A stretch of 64,000 nt of DNA from ZC4RG19 sp963796415 (GCA_963796415.1 CAWCLR010000011.1:310001-374000); one strand, 5' to 3'; positions 44,930-53,817 are shown, counted from the first letter of the stretch. The notes: generated by a model from the sequence alone, not told the origin. Program-made: numbers and translations.

Positions 44930-45807
44930 GCTTCCACCTGTTCCTGCCCCAGATGCGGATGCCCGTCGACGTCGTCGTCGACCGGGCGCTCGCGGCCGAG
45001 GCCGCCGGCTTCGAGGGCATCGCGCTCATGGACCACCTCGCCCCGCCCATGGCGGCCCAGCACGACATGTGGGAGGCGATGACCATCGCGACCTGGCTGC
45101 TGGCGAGGACGCAGTCGCTGGTCGTGGGCCACCTCGTGCTGTGCGATGCGCTGCGGCACCCGGCGGTGCTCGCCCGCCAGGCGGCCACCCTCGACCACGC
45201 CTCGGGCGGGCGCTACGAGCTGGGCATCGGGTGGGGCTCGGTGCCCGACGAGCTCGACACGTTCGGGGTCGGAGCCGCGCCGGCCCGCGAGCGGGTGGCG
45301 CGCCTGGGCGAGTCCCTCGACGTCATGCGGGCGCTGTGGACCGGCGAGCCGGTCACCCACGACGGCCGGTTCTTCCAGCTGCGGGATGCGCAGCAGCGGC
45401 CGGCGCCGACGCGCCGCATCCCCATCGTGGTCGGCGGCGTCGGCGACCGGACGCTCGAGGTGGTCCGGGCGCACGCCGACTGGTGGAACGTGCCGATCCA
45501 GTCGCTCGCCCGGCTCGACGACCTCCGCGACCGCGTCGGCGCCGCCCGGGTCTCGGCGCAGGTCATGGTGTCGGTCGTCCCGACCGAGGCCGACCGGGCC
45601 GCGGTCACCGAGCTCGTGGCCCGCCGTTTCGGCGGCTCGATCATGGGCGACGCCGCCGTCGTCGGCACGACCGACGAGCTCGTCGAGCACTTCGGGGCCC
45701 TCCGCGCCCGCGGGGTGGAGCGGTTCTACGCCTGGTTCACCGACTTCGCCCCACCCGAGACGCTCGCCCGCTTCGGCGAGGTCATCGCCGCCGTCGGCGC
45801 GGGCTGA
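44926..45807 (+). CDS. LLM class flavin-dependent (F420-type) oxidoreductase
   Basis: A 293-residue luciferase-like protein. FHLFLPQMRMPVDVVVDRALAAEAAGFEGIALMDHL is the first barrel part; VVGHLVLCDALRHPAVLARQAATLDHASGGRYELGIGWGSV is the cofactor region of F420-dependent reductases, and PIVVGGVGDRTLEVVRAHADWWNVP follows. The size suits F420-dependent dehydrogenases of the MSMEG-type group. It is translated after TetR through an ATGA overlap and converges with an SDR. Confidence 0.88.
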   Translation: MSFHLFLPQMRMPVDVVVDRALAAEAAGFEGIALMDHLAPPMAAQHDMWEAMTIATWLLARTQSLVVGHLVLCDALRHPAVLARQAATLDHASGGRYELGIGWGSVPDELDTFGVGAAPARERVARLGESLDVMRALWTGEPVTHDGRFFQLRDAQQRPAPTRRIPIVVGGVGDRTLEVVRAHADWWNVPIQSLARLDDLRDRVGAARVSAQVMVSVVPTEADRAAVTELVARRFGGSIMGDAAVVGTTDELVEHFGALRARGVERFYAWFTDFAPPETLARFGEVIAAVGAG

Positions 45808-45827
45808 CAGCGGAGCCGCTCGGGAGC

Positions 45828-46592
45828 TCAGACCTTCCGGGTGATGCCGCCGTCGACCCGGATGATGGCGCCGGTCGTGTAGCTCGACGCCGCGCTGGCG
45901 AGGTGCAGCGCCAGCGGCGCCACCTCCTCGGGATCGCCGAGCCGGCCCAGCGGCACGAACGATCCGTCGAGGGCCTCCTGCGGCCACGCCTTGGTGACGT
46001 CGGTGCGGAACGGGCCGGGCAGGATGGCGTTGACCCGCACGGCGGGCGCGTACGCCTCGGCGAGGCCGACCGTGAGGGCGTTGAGGCCGGCCTTGGCACA
46101 GGCATAGGGCAGCTCGTTGGTGCTGGCGACGAGCGACCCGGCCGTGCCGATGTTGATGATGGAGCCGCCTCCGTGGGCCGCCATGTGCGTGGCGGCCAGC
46201 ACCGCCAGGCGGAACGGGCCCTTCAGGTTCACGGCCAGGGTCTTGTCGTAGAGCTCCTCGGTCACCGCGTCGAGGCTCTCGTACAGCGGGGACATGCCGG
46301 CGTTGTTGACGAGGACGTCGAGCCGCCCGAGCCGGTCGAGCGTCTCGGCGACGAGGTGCTCGCAGTCGTCCCACCGGCCGACGTGGCAGGCGACGGCCTC
46401 CGCCCGGCGGCCCGTCGAGCTGCGCACCTCCTCGGCTGCCGCCTCGCAGGCGTCGAGCTTGCGGGAGGCGATCACCACGTCGGCGCCGGCCTCGGCCAGG
46501 GTCTGCACGATGGCCCGGCCGATGCCGCGCGAGCCGCCGGTGACGACGGCGACCTTGCCGGTCAGGTCGTGGAGGGCTGCGAACGAGGTCAT
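45828..46592 (-). CDS. Short-chain dehydrogenase/reductase
   Basis: A 254-residue SDR: cofactor loop TGGSRGIGRAI, NNAG (VLVNNAGMSPLY), Ser in NIGTAGSLVAS and YACAKAG as the catalytic Tyr/Lys pair, and the final HLASAASSYTTGAIIRVDGG. ATG at 46592 gives the usual short N-terminus; the frame extends to 46649. An ATGGA-N12-TCCAT dyad lies just upstream (46608-46629). Probably a 3-oxoacyl- or steroid-type reductase; substrate unknown. Confidence 0.9.
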   Translation of the reverse strand: MTSFAALHDLTGKVAVVTGGSRGIGRAIVQTLAEAGADVVIASRKLDACEAAAEEVRSSTGRRAEAVACHVGRWDDCEHLVAETLDRLGRLDVLVNNAGMSPLYESLDAVTEELYDKTLAVNLKGPFRLAVLAATHMAAHGGGSIINIGTAGSLVASTNELPYACAKAGLNALTVGLAEAYAPAVRVNAILPGPFRTDVTKAWPQEALDGSFVPLGRLGDPEEVAPLALHLASAASSYTTGAIIRVDGGITRKV

Positions 46593-46747
46593 GCGGCCGA
46601 TGCTGCCATGGAGGTCAAAGAACGTCCATCTTCCAATCAAGAATCCCACTTGCGATATCCGCGAAGGTGACTAATGTCCCACCACGGATCACGGGGGCGG
46701 GGGCACCGAGCCTCCGTCAGCCCGAGCTGGGCCGAGAGGGGAAGCAC

Positions 46748-48018
46748 ATGGATCAGGCCGACGATCGCCGGCCATTGGCGCGCCGCGCCGTCGCCGCTGT
46801 GCTGGTGGCCGCCCTGCTGCCGGCAGCCTGCGGTGGCGACGACGACTCGGCCGACGCGGGCTCGTCCCCGCGGCCGACGCCGCTGAGCTGCTCGGCCCCG
46901 AGGATCCGGCGCAGGGCGAACCGGTCCGCATCGGGCTCGTCTCCGACGGGCAGTTCGCGGCGGGTGACCGCGCGTACGAGCTCGACATCGGCCAGGCCGC
47001 CGCGACCTACGTGAACGACCACCGGGCGGGCATCGGCGGCCGGCCGATCGAGCTGGTGACCTGCGTGACCGAGGCCGATCCGGCCAAGGGCACCGACTGC
47101 GGGAACCAGATGGTCGAGGAGGACGTCGTCGCGGTGGTCGTCGGCTCGTCCGCGGTGACCGCGAGCGTGTGGGAGCCGCTCCACCAGGCGGGCGTTCCGG
47201 TCGTGTTCTACGGCGCCAGCGATGCGACGGTGTCCACCGACACCGAGTCGACCTTCGCCCTGTCCAGCCCCCTCGGCGGCCTGGTCGACCTGCCGATCGC
47301 CACGGCCGAGGCGGAGGGCGAGGACAAGGTCAGCGTCGTCGTCGTCGACATTCCGGCCGCCGTCGCCCTGTACGACTCGATCGGCCCCTCGCTGTTCGAG
47401 GCGCAGGGCATCGACCTGGACGTGGTCAAGGTTTCGCCGGGTACGGCCGACATGACGCCGCAGATGCAGCAGCTCGCGGACGGCGATCCCGGCGTCGTCC
47501 ACGTGATCGGCAACGACGTGTTCTGCATCGCCGCCTTCAACGGACTGCGCTCGGTCGCCTTCGACGGTCCGGTCACCACGATCGCCCAGTGCATGACCGA
47601 CGCCACCGTCGAGGCCGTGCCCGGGGACTTCTTCGAGGGCATGCGCATGTCCGCCACGGCGCCTGTCGGCACCGACGATCCGGCCGTCGCCCTCTACCAC
47701 GCGGTCGTGGACACCTACGCCGACGAGGAGCCGGGCAGCGAGACCGGGGGGATCAGCATGTTCACCGCGGTCGCGGGCATGGCCGCCGCCCTCGAGGGGA
47801 TCTCCGGCGACATCACCCCGGCCACCGTCATCTCCACGATCAAGGCCATGCCCGAGATGGAGCTCCCCGGATCGGGCGGGCTGCGGTTCCGGTGCAACGG
47901 CGAGGCCATCGAGTTCGCCCCGGCCGTCTGCACGCGGGGCACACTGCTCACGACCCTCGACGCCAGCGGTGCGCCGACCACGTACGAGGTCGTCGGGGAC
48001 ACGCCGATCGAGGACTGA
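46748..48018 (+). CDS. ABC transporter substrate-binding lipoprotein, LivJ-type (frameshifted)
   Basis: A periplasmic-binding lipoprotein of about 423 residues for branched-chain amino acids or small aromatic/organic acids. The lipobox is AALLPAACGG after a hydrophobic segment; a shift near 46870 follows, and the next frame gives PVRIGLVSDGQFAAGDRAYELDIGQAAATYVND and then the mature domain (IELVTCVTEADPAKGTDCGNQMVEEDVVAVVVGSSAV). No permease or ATPase gene is nearby. GAGAGGGGAAG precedes the ATG. It probably supplies uptake for the acyl-CoA synthetase encoded 12 bases downstream. Confidence 0.83.
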
Positions 48019-48030
48019 CGAGGGGATCCC

Positions 48031-49587
48031 ATGGAAGAGCTGACGCCGACCCGGCACGCCGAGGACACGCCCGAGGCCGCGGCCCTCGTCATGGCCGGGT
48101 CGGGCGAGACGGTCACGTACGCCCAGCTCGAGGACCGGTCCCGCCGCCTGGCCGCCGCGCTGCGCGCCCGTGGCGTGGCCGCCGGCGACCACATCGCCAT
48201 CCTCATGGAGAACAACCGGACGTACCTCGAGGTCGCGTGGGCGGCCCAGCGTTCGGGCCTGTACTACACGGCGATCAACAGCCACCTACGGCCCGGCGAG
48301 GTGCAGTACGTGCTCGACGACTGCGGCGCCGTCGCCCTGGTGGCGTCCGAGGCGATGGCCGACGTCGTGGCGGCCCTCGACCTGTCCCGCATCCCGGTGC
48401 GGGTGGTGGGCGCGGGTGCTCTGCCGGGCTTCGAGGCCTACGACGCGGTGCTGGCGGCGGCGGAGCCCGGCCCGCTCGATGGCGACCGCGAGGGGCGGGA
48501 GATGCTGTACTCGTCCGGCACGACCGGGCGGCCCAAGGGGGTGCGCAAGGATCTGCCGGCCACGCCGTTCGGCGACCCGTCCGCCACGCCGGTCCTGCTC
48601 GCCCGCGCCGTTGCCGGCCAGGGCCGCGGCGTCGGACCCGGCTCGGTCTACCTGTGCCCCGCGCCGCTCTACCACTCGGCGCCGCTCGTGTACTCGATGT
48701 CGATGCAGCGCCTCGGCGCCACCGTCGTCGTGATGGAGCGGTTCGACCCGCGCCGGTGCCTCGAGCTGATCGAACGGCACCGGGTCACGCACGCCCAGTT
48801 CGTGCCCACGATGTTCGTACGCATGCTCCGCCTGCCCCCCGACGAGCGCGAGCGCTACGACCTGTCGAGCCTGCAGTTCGTGGTGCACGCCGCCGCGCCG
48901 TGCCCCGTCCCGGTGAAGCGTCAGATGCTCGAGTGGTGGGGCCCGATCATCCACGAGTACTACTCGGGTACCGAGGACATCGGCAGCACGTTCATCACGC
49001 CCGAGGAGTGGTTGGCCCACCCCGGCTCGGTCGGCCGCCCGCTCGAGGAGTGCCACATCGTCGGCCCCGACGGCGAGGAGCTGCCGCCCGGCGAGGAGGG
49101 TGTCGTCTACTTCGCCGGCGGCCGCCCGTTCGAGTACCACAACGACCCCGACAAGACCGCGTCGGTCACCGACCACCGGGGCTGGCGCACGCTCGGCGAC
49201 ATCGGGCGCCTCGACGAGGACGGCTACCTGTACCTGACCGACCGCCAGGCGCACATGATCATCTCGGGTGGGGTGAACATCTACCCGCAGGAGGCCGAGA
49301 ACGTCCTCGCCGGTCACCCCGCGGTGGCGGACGTCGCCGTGATCGGCGTGCCCGACGCCGAGATGGGCGAGGCCGTGAAGGCCGTCGTCCAACCGGTCGA
49401 CGGCGCAACGGCCGGCCCCGACCTCGAGGCCGAGCTGCTCGAGCACTGCCGGTCCGAGCTTGCGACCTACAAGTGCCCGCGCTCGGTCGACTTCGTCGAC
49501 GAGCTGCCCCGCGACCCCAACGGCAAGCTCTACAAGCGCCTGCTCCGCGAGCGCTACTGGGAGGGCCACGACTCGCTGGTGATCTGA
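48031..49587 (+). CDS. AMP-dependent acyl-CoA synthetase/ligase
   Basis: A 518-residue ANL-superfamily ligase that activates a carboxylic acid to its CoA thioester via an acyl-AMP. The P-loop YSSGTTGRPKGVRKD is near residue 155; EYYSGTEDIGSTFITPEEW is the second adenylate motif; the hinge and late region GWRTLGDIGRLDEDGYLYLTDR and the catalytic-Lys segment LPRDPNGKLYKRLLR close the chain. The gene is intact. It follows the substrate-binding protein by 12 bases, so uptake and activation may be coupled. Confidence 0.93.
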   Translation: MEELTPTRHAEDTPEAAALVMAGSGETVTYAQLEDRSRRLAAALRARGVAAGDHIAILMENNRTYLEVAWAAQRSGLYYTAINSHLRPGEVQYVLDDCGAVALVASEAMADVVAALDLSRIPVRVVGAGALPGFEAYDAVLAAAEPGPLDGDREGREMLYSSGTTGRPKGVRKDLPATPFGDPSATPVLLARAVAGQGRGVGPGSVYLCPAPLYHSAPLVYSMSMQRLGATVVVMERFDPRRCLELIERHRVTHAQFVPTMFVRMLRLPPDERERYDLSSLQFVVHAAAPCPVPVKRQMLEWWGPIIHEYYSGTEDIGSTFITPEEWLAHPGSVGRPLEECHIVGPDGEELPPGEEGVVYFAGGRPFEYHNDPDKTASVTDHRGWRTLGDIGRLDEDGYLYLTDRQAHMIISGGVNIYPQEAENVLAGHPAVADVAVIGVPDAEMGEAVKAVVQPVDGATAGPDLEAELLEHCRSELATYKCPRSVDFVDELPRDPNGKLYKRLLRERYWEGHDSLVI

Positions 49588-49599
49588 CATCGTCAGATC
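49581..49599. promoter_or_regulatory. 19-bp palindrome GATCTGAC-ATC-GTCAGATC before vapB-like gene
   Basis: A perfect 8-bp inverted repeat with a 3-base centre spans the acyl-CoA synthetase stop codon and ends 15 bases before the antitoxin GTG. No T-tract follows. It is the likely antitoxin operator, overlapping the end of the upstream gene. Confidence 0.55.
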
Positions 49600-49614
49600 T
49601 CAGAGGAGGTTCCA

Positions 49615-49836
49615 GTGGCTGACATCCTGATCCGAAACATGCCCGACGACGTCGTCGCGGCGATCGACGCGAAGGCCCGACGCGCCGGCCTCTCGCGCAC
49701 CGAGTACATCCGACGGTGTCTGCTACGCGAGCGGAGCGACACCGCTCATGAGGTGCGCGTCGAGGATCTCGCGGCGTTCGCGCAGACCTTTGCGGATCTC
49801 GACGACCTCGACGTCATGGGTCGCCCCTGGACGTGA
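49615..49836 (+). CDS. VapB-like ribbon-helix-helix antitoxin
   Basis: A 73-residue protein beginning ADILIRNMPDDVVAAIDAKARRAGLSRTEYIRRCLLRE, the standard RHH fold of VapB antitoxins, followed by an acidic linker DLAAFAQTFADLDDLDVMGRPW that would bind the toxin. GTG start follows GAGGAGG. It overlaps the toxin remnant by 4 bases. The antitoxin is intact while its toxin is not. Confidence 0.85.
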   Translation: MADILIRNMPDDVVAAIDAKARRAGLSRTEYIRRCLLRERSDTAHEVRVEDLAAFAQTFADLDDLDVMGRPWT

Positions 49837-50015
49837 CCACCTGGCTGATCGACACGTCTGGGCTCGCCCGGGTCGCCGAGAGTCCCGACGCGGCTGAGTG
49901 GGCGAGCAGGATCGAGCGGGGACTCGTGCGGGTCGCCAGCGCGACCCGGCTCGAGGTCGGTTCTCCGCGAGGTCCGCAACCGGAGTTGGCCTGCGTGATC
50001 CTCGCGCTGTCGTGA
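49833..50015 (+). pseudogene. Truncated VapC-like PIN toxin
   Basis: The first 45 residues match a VapC toxin: TTWLIDTSGLARVAES with the first metal Asp, and RVASATRLEVG with the Glu. Then a one-base loss near 49963 changes the frame; restored, it reads FSARSATG-like sequence for a few more residues and then degenerates. The second half with the remaining Asp ligands is absent before the next gene. The toxin is therefore inactive by deletion, with the shift possibly an independent event. Confidence 0.75.
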
Positions 50016-50067
50016 TCAGGCCGACTCCCTGCAAACGCACTCGCCCCTCCGCGCTCGGTCTGCCACG

Positions 50068-50550
50068 GTGCAGCCCATGGGCCAGGATCAGCGGACCACC
50101 CGACTGGCGACGCCGGGCGACGCCGAGGAGGTCGCCCGGCTGCTGCACGACTTCAACCGGGAGTTCGACACGCCCTCACCGGGCGTCGAGGTGCTGGCAC
50201 CCCGCTTGCGCCGGCTGCTGGCCGGGGACGAGACGATCGCCATCCTGGCCGGGACGCCGGCGGTGGGCGTGGCGCTGGTGACGTTCCGGCCCAACGTCTG
50301 GTACGCCGGTCGGGTCGCCCTGCTCGACGAGCTGTACGTGGAGCCCCCGCTTCGGAGCCAGGGCATCGGCACCGCCATCATCGACCACCTCCTGACGCTG
50401 GCGCGAGACGAGGGCGTCGGCTTGGTCGAGATCAACGTCGACGAGGCTGACGTCGATGCCCAGCGCTTCTACGAGCGCCACGGGTTCTCGGCGACGGAGC
50501 CGGACACCGGGGAGCGCGCTTTCTACTACTTCCAGGAGCTCGCGACCTGA
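50068..50550 (+). CDS. GNAT family N-acetyltransferase
   Basis: A 160-residue acetyltransferase transferring an acetyl group from acetyl-CoA to an amine. TRLATPGDAEEVARLLHDFN starts the domain; ALLDELYVEPPLRSQGIGTAIIDHLL holds the acetyl-CoA P-loop (R/Q-x-x-G-x-G/A), and QRFYERHGF is the C-terminal motif. An internal ATG at 50077 is an alternative start; no strong ribosome site decides. Stand-alone gene; the substrate cannot be told. Confidence 0.87.
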   Translation: MQPMGQDQRTTRLATPGDAEEVARLLHDFNREFDTPSPGVEVLAPRLRRLLAGDETIAILAGTPAVGVALVTFRPNVWYAGRVALLDELYVEPPLRSQGIGTAIIDHLLTLARDEGVGLVEINVDEADVDAQRFYERHGFSATEPDTGERAFYYFQELAT

Positions 50551-50678
50551 GGCGCCCGTGGCAGCGCCTGGACACGCACCTTGAGCATCGACAGCACGTC
50601 GATCTGTGTGCGCCGCTCCCGGCGAGCAGAAGGAGCGCCGACCGGGCAATCTGTGCGCGTCCTCGAAGGGAGACGTGA

Positions 50679-50966
50679 ATGGCCACGCTGCACATCGAGC
50701 ACCCGATCACCGACCTTGAGACGTGGCTATCTGCGTTCAACGGCTTCGCAGCTGCGCGGCGCCAGGCAGGCGTGCAAGCTGAGCGCGTTCAGCAGCCCGT
50801 CGACGATCCCGCGTATATCGTCGTCGACCTGACGTTCGGGACGGCTGACGAAGCAGCGGCGTTCTTGAGCTTTCTGAGGGAACAGGTGTGGGCAATCCCC
50901 GAGAACGCGCCCGGACTTGCAGGGTCACCGGGCACGATGATCTTGCAAGAGGTCGGCACGACCTAA
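50679..50966 (+). CDS. Conserved hypothetical protein (ferredoxin-like alpha/beta fold)
   Basis: A 95-residue protein, LHIEHPITDLETWLSAFNGFAAARRQAGVQAERVQQP then YIVVDLTFGTADEAAAFLSFLREQVWA, ending MILQEVG. The strand-helix-strand-strand-helix-strand order suggests a dimeric alpha/beta barrel, as in small monooxygenase-like or stress-response proteins. GAAGGGAGACGTGA precedes the ATG. This gene and the next have somewhat lower GC than the surroundings. Confidence 0.75.
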   Translation: MATLHIEHPITDLETWLSAFNGFAAARRQAGVQAERVQQPVDDPAYIVVDLTFGTADEAAAFLSFLREQVWAIPENAPGLAGSPGTMILQEVGTT

Positions 50967-51138
50967 CGGATAGCGACGTCCGCACAGATCTGTAGATATA
51001 CCGGTGATCCTTGTTGCGTGTGGCTGCCGGTCTGCCCGACGGGCGGGGTGGGCGCGGTTCGGGCACTATCCCCTGCATCGCGTCATGCCGACAGGGTGTC
51101 TCGACGATGGCTCGACCGACGCGACCTAGGGAGCGGAT

Positions 51139-51498
51139 GTGCGAGTAACGGGACTCACAACGAACCTGCCAGTCGCTGACATCGACGCGGCACGCGACTT
51201 CTACACCGACTACCTCGGACTGAACGTGGAGGATCTCAACCTCGGATGGGTCGCGCGCTACCGGTCGCCAGACGGGCGCGCGTGCGTCCAGCTTGTGACC
51301 CGAGACGCCACAAGTCCTCAGGACTCTGTGATCTCAGTGCACGTCGGGAACGACGTCGACGAGGCCTACACGGAAGCGCAGCGCCGCGGCTACGAGATCG
51401 TTCATCCGCTGACCGACGAACCGTGGGGCGTCCGCAGGTTCTTCGTGCGCGACCCGGACGGGAACGTGATCAACATCGTCAACCACCGAGACGAGTAG
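51139..51498 (+). CDS. VOC (glyoxalase/bleomycin-resistance) family protein
   Basis: A 119-residue VOC-fold protein with two beta-alpha-beta-beta-beta units: TTNLPVADIDAARDFYTDYLGL, then VISVHVGNDVDEAYTEAQRRGYEIVHPLTDEPWGVRRFFVRDPDGNVINIVNH. The late DPDGNVINI is the family hallmark. The function may be a lyase, dioxygenase or binding protein. GTG start. The 172 bases before it hold no gene; near 51000 they are relatively AT-rich, probably promoter sequence. Confidence 0.88.
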   Translation: MRVTGLTTNLPVADIDAARDFYTDYLGLNVEDLNLGWVARYRSPDGRACVQLVTRDATSPQDSVISVHVGNDVDEAYTEAQRRGYEIVHPLTDEPWGVRRFFVRDPDGNVINIVNHRDE

Positions 51499-51551
51499 CG
51501 CGTCGTCTCGCCTTTCGACGGTCCGTCGCGAGTGGGCCTGCGACGCCGGAG

Positions 51552-52295
51552 TCAGGTGCGCACGTCCGCCCTCGCCGCGAGGATCGCCTGCAGACGCTCC
51601 TCGACCTCGCTCGTCGAGTGATCGTCGGTGAACACGTAGGAACGGTTCCGGCGGATGGCGTCGACCACGTTGGTGGCCACCGCCGACGGTTCGACCGAGC
51701 CGATCGGGTTCATGCCCGTCCGGATCATGCCGGGCATCACGACGCTGACGCCGACCGGTGCTCCCATCGCCTCGAGCTCGGCGCGCAGCACGTCGGACAG
51801 CCCGAGGACGCCGTGCTTGGCCGCCGTGTACGGGCCGAGCCGGGCGATCGGGCGCACCGCCGCCATCGACGCCGTGTTCACGACGTGGCCCTCCTCGCCG
51901 GACGCCAGGATGTGCGGCACGAACGAGCGAACGCCGTGGATCACCCCCCAGAGGTCGATGTCGATCACGCGGTGCCAGTCCTCGAGCGGCAGCTCCCACG
52001 TGGTGCCGGTGACCACGATGCCGGCGTTGTTCACGGCCACGTGGAGCCGCCCGAAGCGTTCGACGGCTGCCCGACCGACGCGGTCGACGGCGTCGGGGTC
52101 ACGCACGTCGACGGCCACGGCGTGGACATCGGCACCCGTGTCGCCGAGCCGGGTCGCCTCTGCGCCGAGCCGAACCTCGTCCACGTCGGCCATCACGACA
52201 TTCATGCCCTCGGCGATGAACGCCTCGACGACCGCCAGGCCGATGCCACTGGCTGCACCGGTCACAACGGCGGTACGTCCTTCGAGCTGCTCCAT
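51552..52295 (-). CDS. Short-chain dehydrogenase/reductase
   Basis: A 247-residue SDR: TGAASGIGLAVVEAF, VNNAGIVVTGTTW, NTASMAAVRPIARLGPYTAAKHG with the catalytic Tyr/Lys, and the substrate loop VVMPGMIRTGMN. The C-terminus is a helical extension (VEERLQAILAAR) without the usual VDGG end, as in the subgroup acting on larger ring substrates. ATG at 52295 is taken; a TTG at 52325 would add 10 residues. Divergent from the amidohydrolase at 52362. Confidence 0.88.
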   Translation of the reverse strand: MEQLEGRTAVVTGAASGIGLAVVEAFIAEGMNVVMADVDEVRLGAEATRLGDTGADVHAVAVDVRDPDAVDRVGRAAVERFGRLHVAVNNAGIVVTGTTWELPLEDWHRVIDIDLWGVIHGVRSFVPHILASGEEGHVVNTASMAAVRPIARLGPYTAAKHGVLGLSDVLRAELEAMGAPVGVSVVMPGMIRTGMNPIGSVEPSAVATNVVDAIRRNRSYVFTDDHSTSEVEERLQAILAARADVRT

Positions 52296-52361
52296 GGCGC
52301 TCACGATAATCAGGTTCGCGCTCAACGGGAATGGCGTGCGCGGGCGGGATAGCCTTCAGGC

Positions 52362-53615
52362 ATGGCTCGTCCCCGCACTCCCCAGCCGCCCGTGCACCTG
52401 CGGAGCGCCCGCATGCTCGACGTCGACAAGGGCGAGCTGATCGAGCCCGGCGACCTGCTGGTCGACGGTGAGCGGATCGTGGAGGTGGCGCCCACGTCGG
52501 TGCCCGACGGCACCGTCGTCGTCGACCTGGGCGACCTGACCCTGCTGCCGGGCCTGATGGACATGGAGGTCAACCTGCTGATGGGCGGGCCCGACCACCG
52601 CAGCCCGCTCGTGCCGGTGCAGGACGACCCCGCGGTGAAGACCCTGCGGGCGGTCGCCAACGCCCGCCGGACCCTGCGGTCGGGGTTCACGACCGTGAGG
52701 AACCTGGGCCTGTTCGTGCAGACGGGCGGGATCCTGCTCGACGTGGCGCTGAAGAAGGCCATCGACCTCGGGTGGATCGACGGACCGCGGGTGGTGCCCG
52801 CTGGGCACGCCATCACGCCCACCGGCGGGCACCTCGACCCCACGATGTTCCAGGCGTTCGCGCCCAACGTCCTCCCCCTGACGGTGGAGGAGGGGATCGC
52901 CGACGGCGTGGCCGAGGTGCGCAAGGCCGTCCGGTACCAGATCAAGCACGGGGCGCAGCTCATCAAGGTCTGCGCCTCGGGCGGGGTCATGTCGCACACC
53001 GGCCCGGCGGGCGCCCAGCAGTACTCCGACGAGGAGCTGCGGGCCGTCGCCGACGAGGCCCACCGCGCCGGGCTCAAGGTGGCGGCCCACGCCCACGGCG
53101 ACGACGGCATCCGGGCGGCGATCGAGGCGGGCATCGACTGCATCGAGCACGGCTCGCTCATGAGCGACGAGACGCTCGACCTCATGATCGAGCGGGGGAC
53201 CTTCCTCGTGCCGACGACCTACCTCGCCGACGGCATGGACACCTCGCAGGCCGCCCCCGAGCTGCAGGCCAAGGCCGCCGAGGTCTTCCCGCGGGCCAAG
53301 CGGACCATCAGCAAGGCCATCGAGCGCGGGGCCCGCATCGCCTGCGGCACCGACGCGCCGGCGATCCCGCACGGCCGCAACGCCAAGGAGCTGATCGCCC
53401 TCGTCGACAGGGGCATGACGCCCGTGCAGGCGATCCGGGCGGCGACGACGGTGGCGGCCGAGCTGATCGACGTGGAGGACCGCGGCCGGCTCGAACCGGG
53501 CCTGCTCGCCGACGTGATCGCCGTGCCCGGCGACCCGACGGCCGACATCACCGTGACCGAGCAGGTCCGCTTCGTGATGAAGGGCGGCCAGGTCTACCGC
53601 CACGACGACGCGTAG
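52362..53615 (+). CDS. Imidazolonepropionase/prolidase-type amidohydrolase with altered HxH motif
   Basis: A 417-residue TIM-barrel amidohydrolase. The entrance LLPGLMDMEVNLLMGG carries E69 and N71 exactly where related proteins have the metal-binding HxH (usually GLIDMHVHL). The remaining metal-site residues look intact: K202 (LIKVCASGGVMSH), H243/H245 (AAHAHGDDG), H263 (IEHGS) and D331 (GTDAP). The protein may bind one metal only, use other ligands, or have lost hydrolase activity. The sequence is clean, with no frameshift, so the change is not an error artefact. The gene is alone, converging with TetR across the repeat cluster. Confidence 0.82.
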   Translation: MARPRTPQPPVHLRSARMLDVDKGELIEPGDLLVDGERIVEVAPTSVPDGTVVVDLGDLTLLPGLMDMEVNLLMGGPDHRSPLVPVQDDPAVKTLRAVANARRTLRSGFTTVRNLGLFVQTGGILLDVALKKAIDLGWIDGPRVVPAGHAITPTGGHLDPTMFQAFAPNVLPLTVEEGIADGVAEVRKAVRYQIKHGAQLIKVCASGGVMSHTGPAGAQQYSDEELRAVADEAHRAGLKVAAHAHGDDGIRAAIEAGIDCIEHGSLMSDETLDLMIERGTFLVPTTYLADGMDTSQAAPELQAKAAEVFPRAKRTISKAIERGARIACGTDAPAIPHGRNAKELIALVDRGMTPVQAIRAATTVAAELIDVEDRGRLEPGLLADVIAVPGDPTADITVTEQVRFVMKGGQVYRHDDA

Positions 53616-53626
53616 CCGAGCAGCAT

Positions 53627-53817
53627 GAGGTCATGGGTTCCACATGCGGGACCGTGGAGTCGTCCTCGGCTGTGCGGAACCCGATGCTTCGCCCGCACGA
53701 CCGGCGGGTGACGGCGCGGGACCCGAGGCAATCGGTTCCGACAGCCGGAGGATGAGGTGTGGGTTCCACATACGGAACCCATCGCCTCGTCCTCGGGTCA
53801 GTGGAACCTATCGCCTC
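53627..53817. repeat. Intergenic hairpin repeat cluster (GAGGCAATSGGTTCC family), locus 2
   Basis: Six copies lie between convergent genes. Direct: GAGGTCATGGGTTCC (53627), GAGGCAATCGGTTCC (53725) and GAGGTGTGGGTTCC (53754). Inverted: GGAACCCGATGCTTC (53676), GGAACCCATCGCCTC (53774) and GGAACCTATCGCCTC (53803). GGGTTCC-ACATAC-GGAACCC (53761-53780) is a compact perfect hairpin. The copy at 53725 equals that at 31979. This 235-base gap holds no gene. Confidence 0.75.

Noticed and set aside
49581..49599. Palindrome considered as a rho-independent terminator of the acyl-CoA synthetase gene
   Set aside because: No T-tract follows, and the stem spans the stop codon; an antitoxin operator is the better explanation, although not proven.
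53627..53817. Repeat cluster considered as a CRISPR array
   Set aside because: Units are 15 bp, occur in both orientations with unequal spacing, and no cas genes are present.
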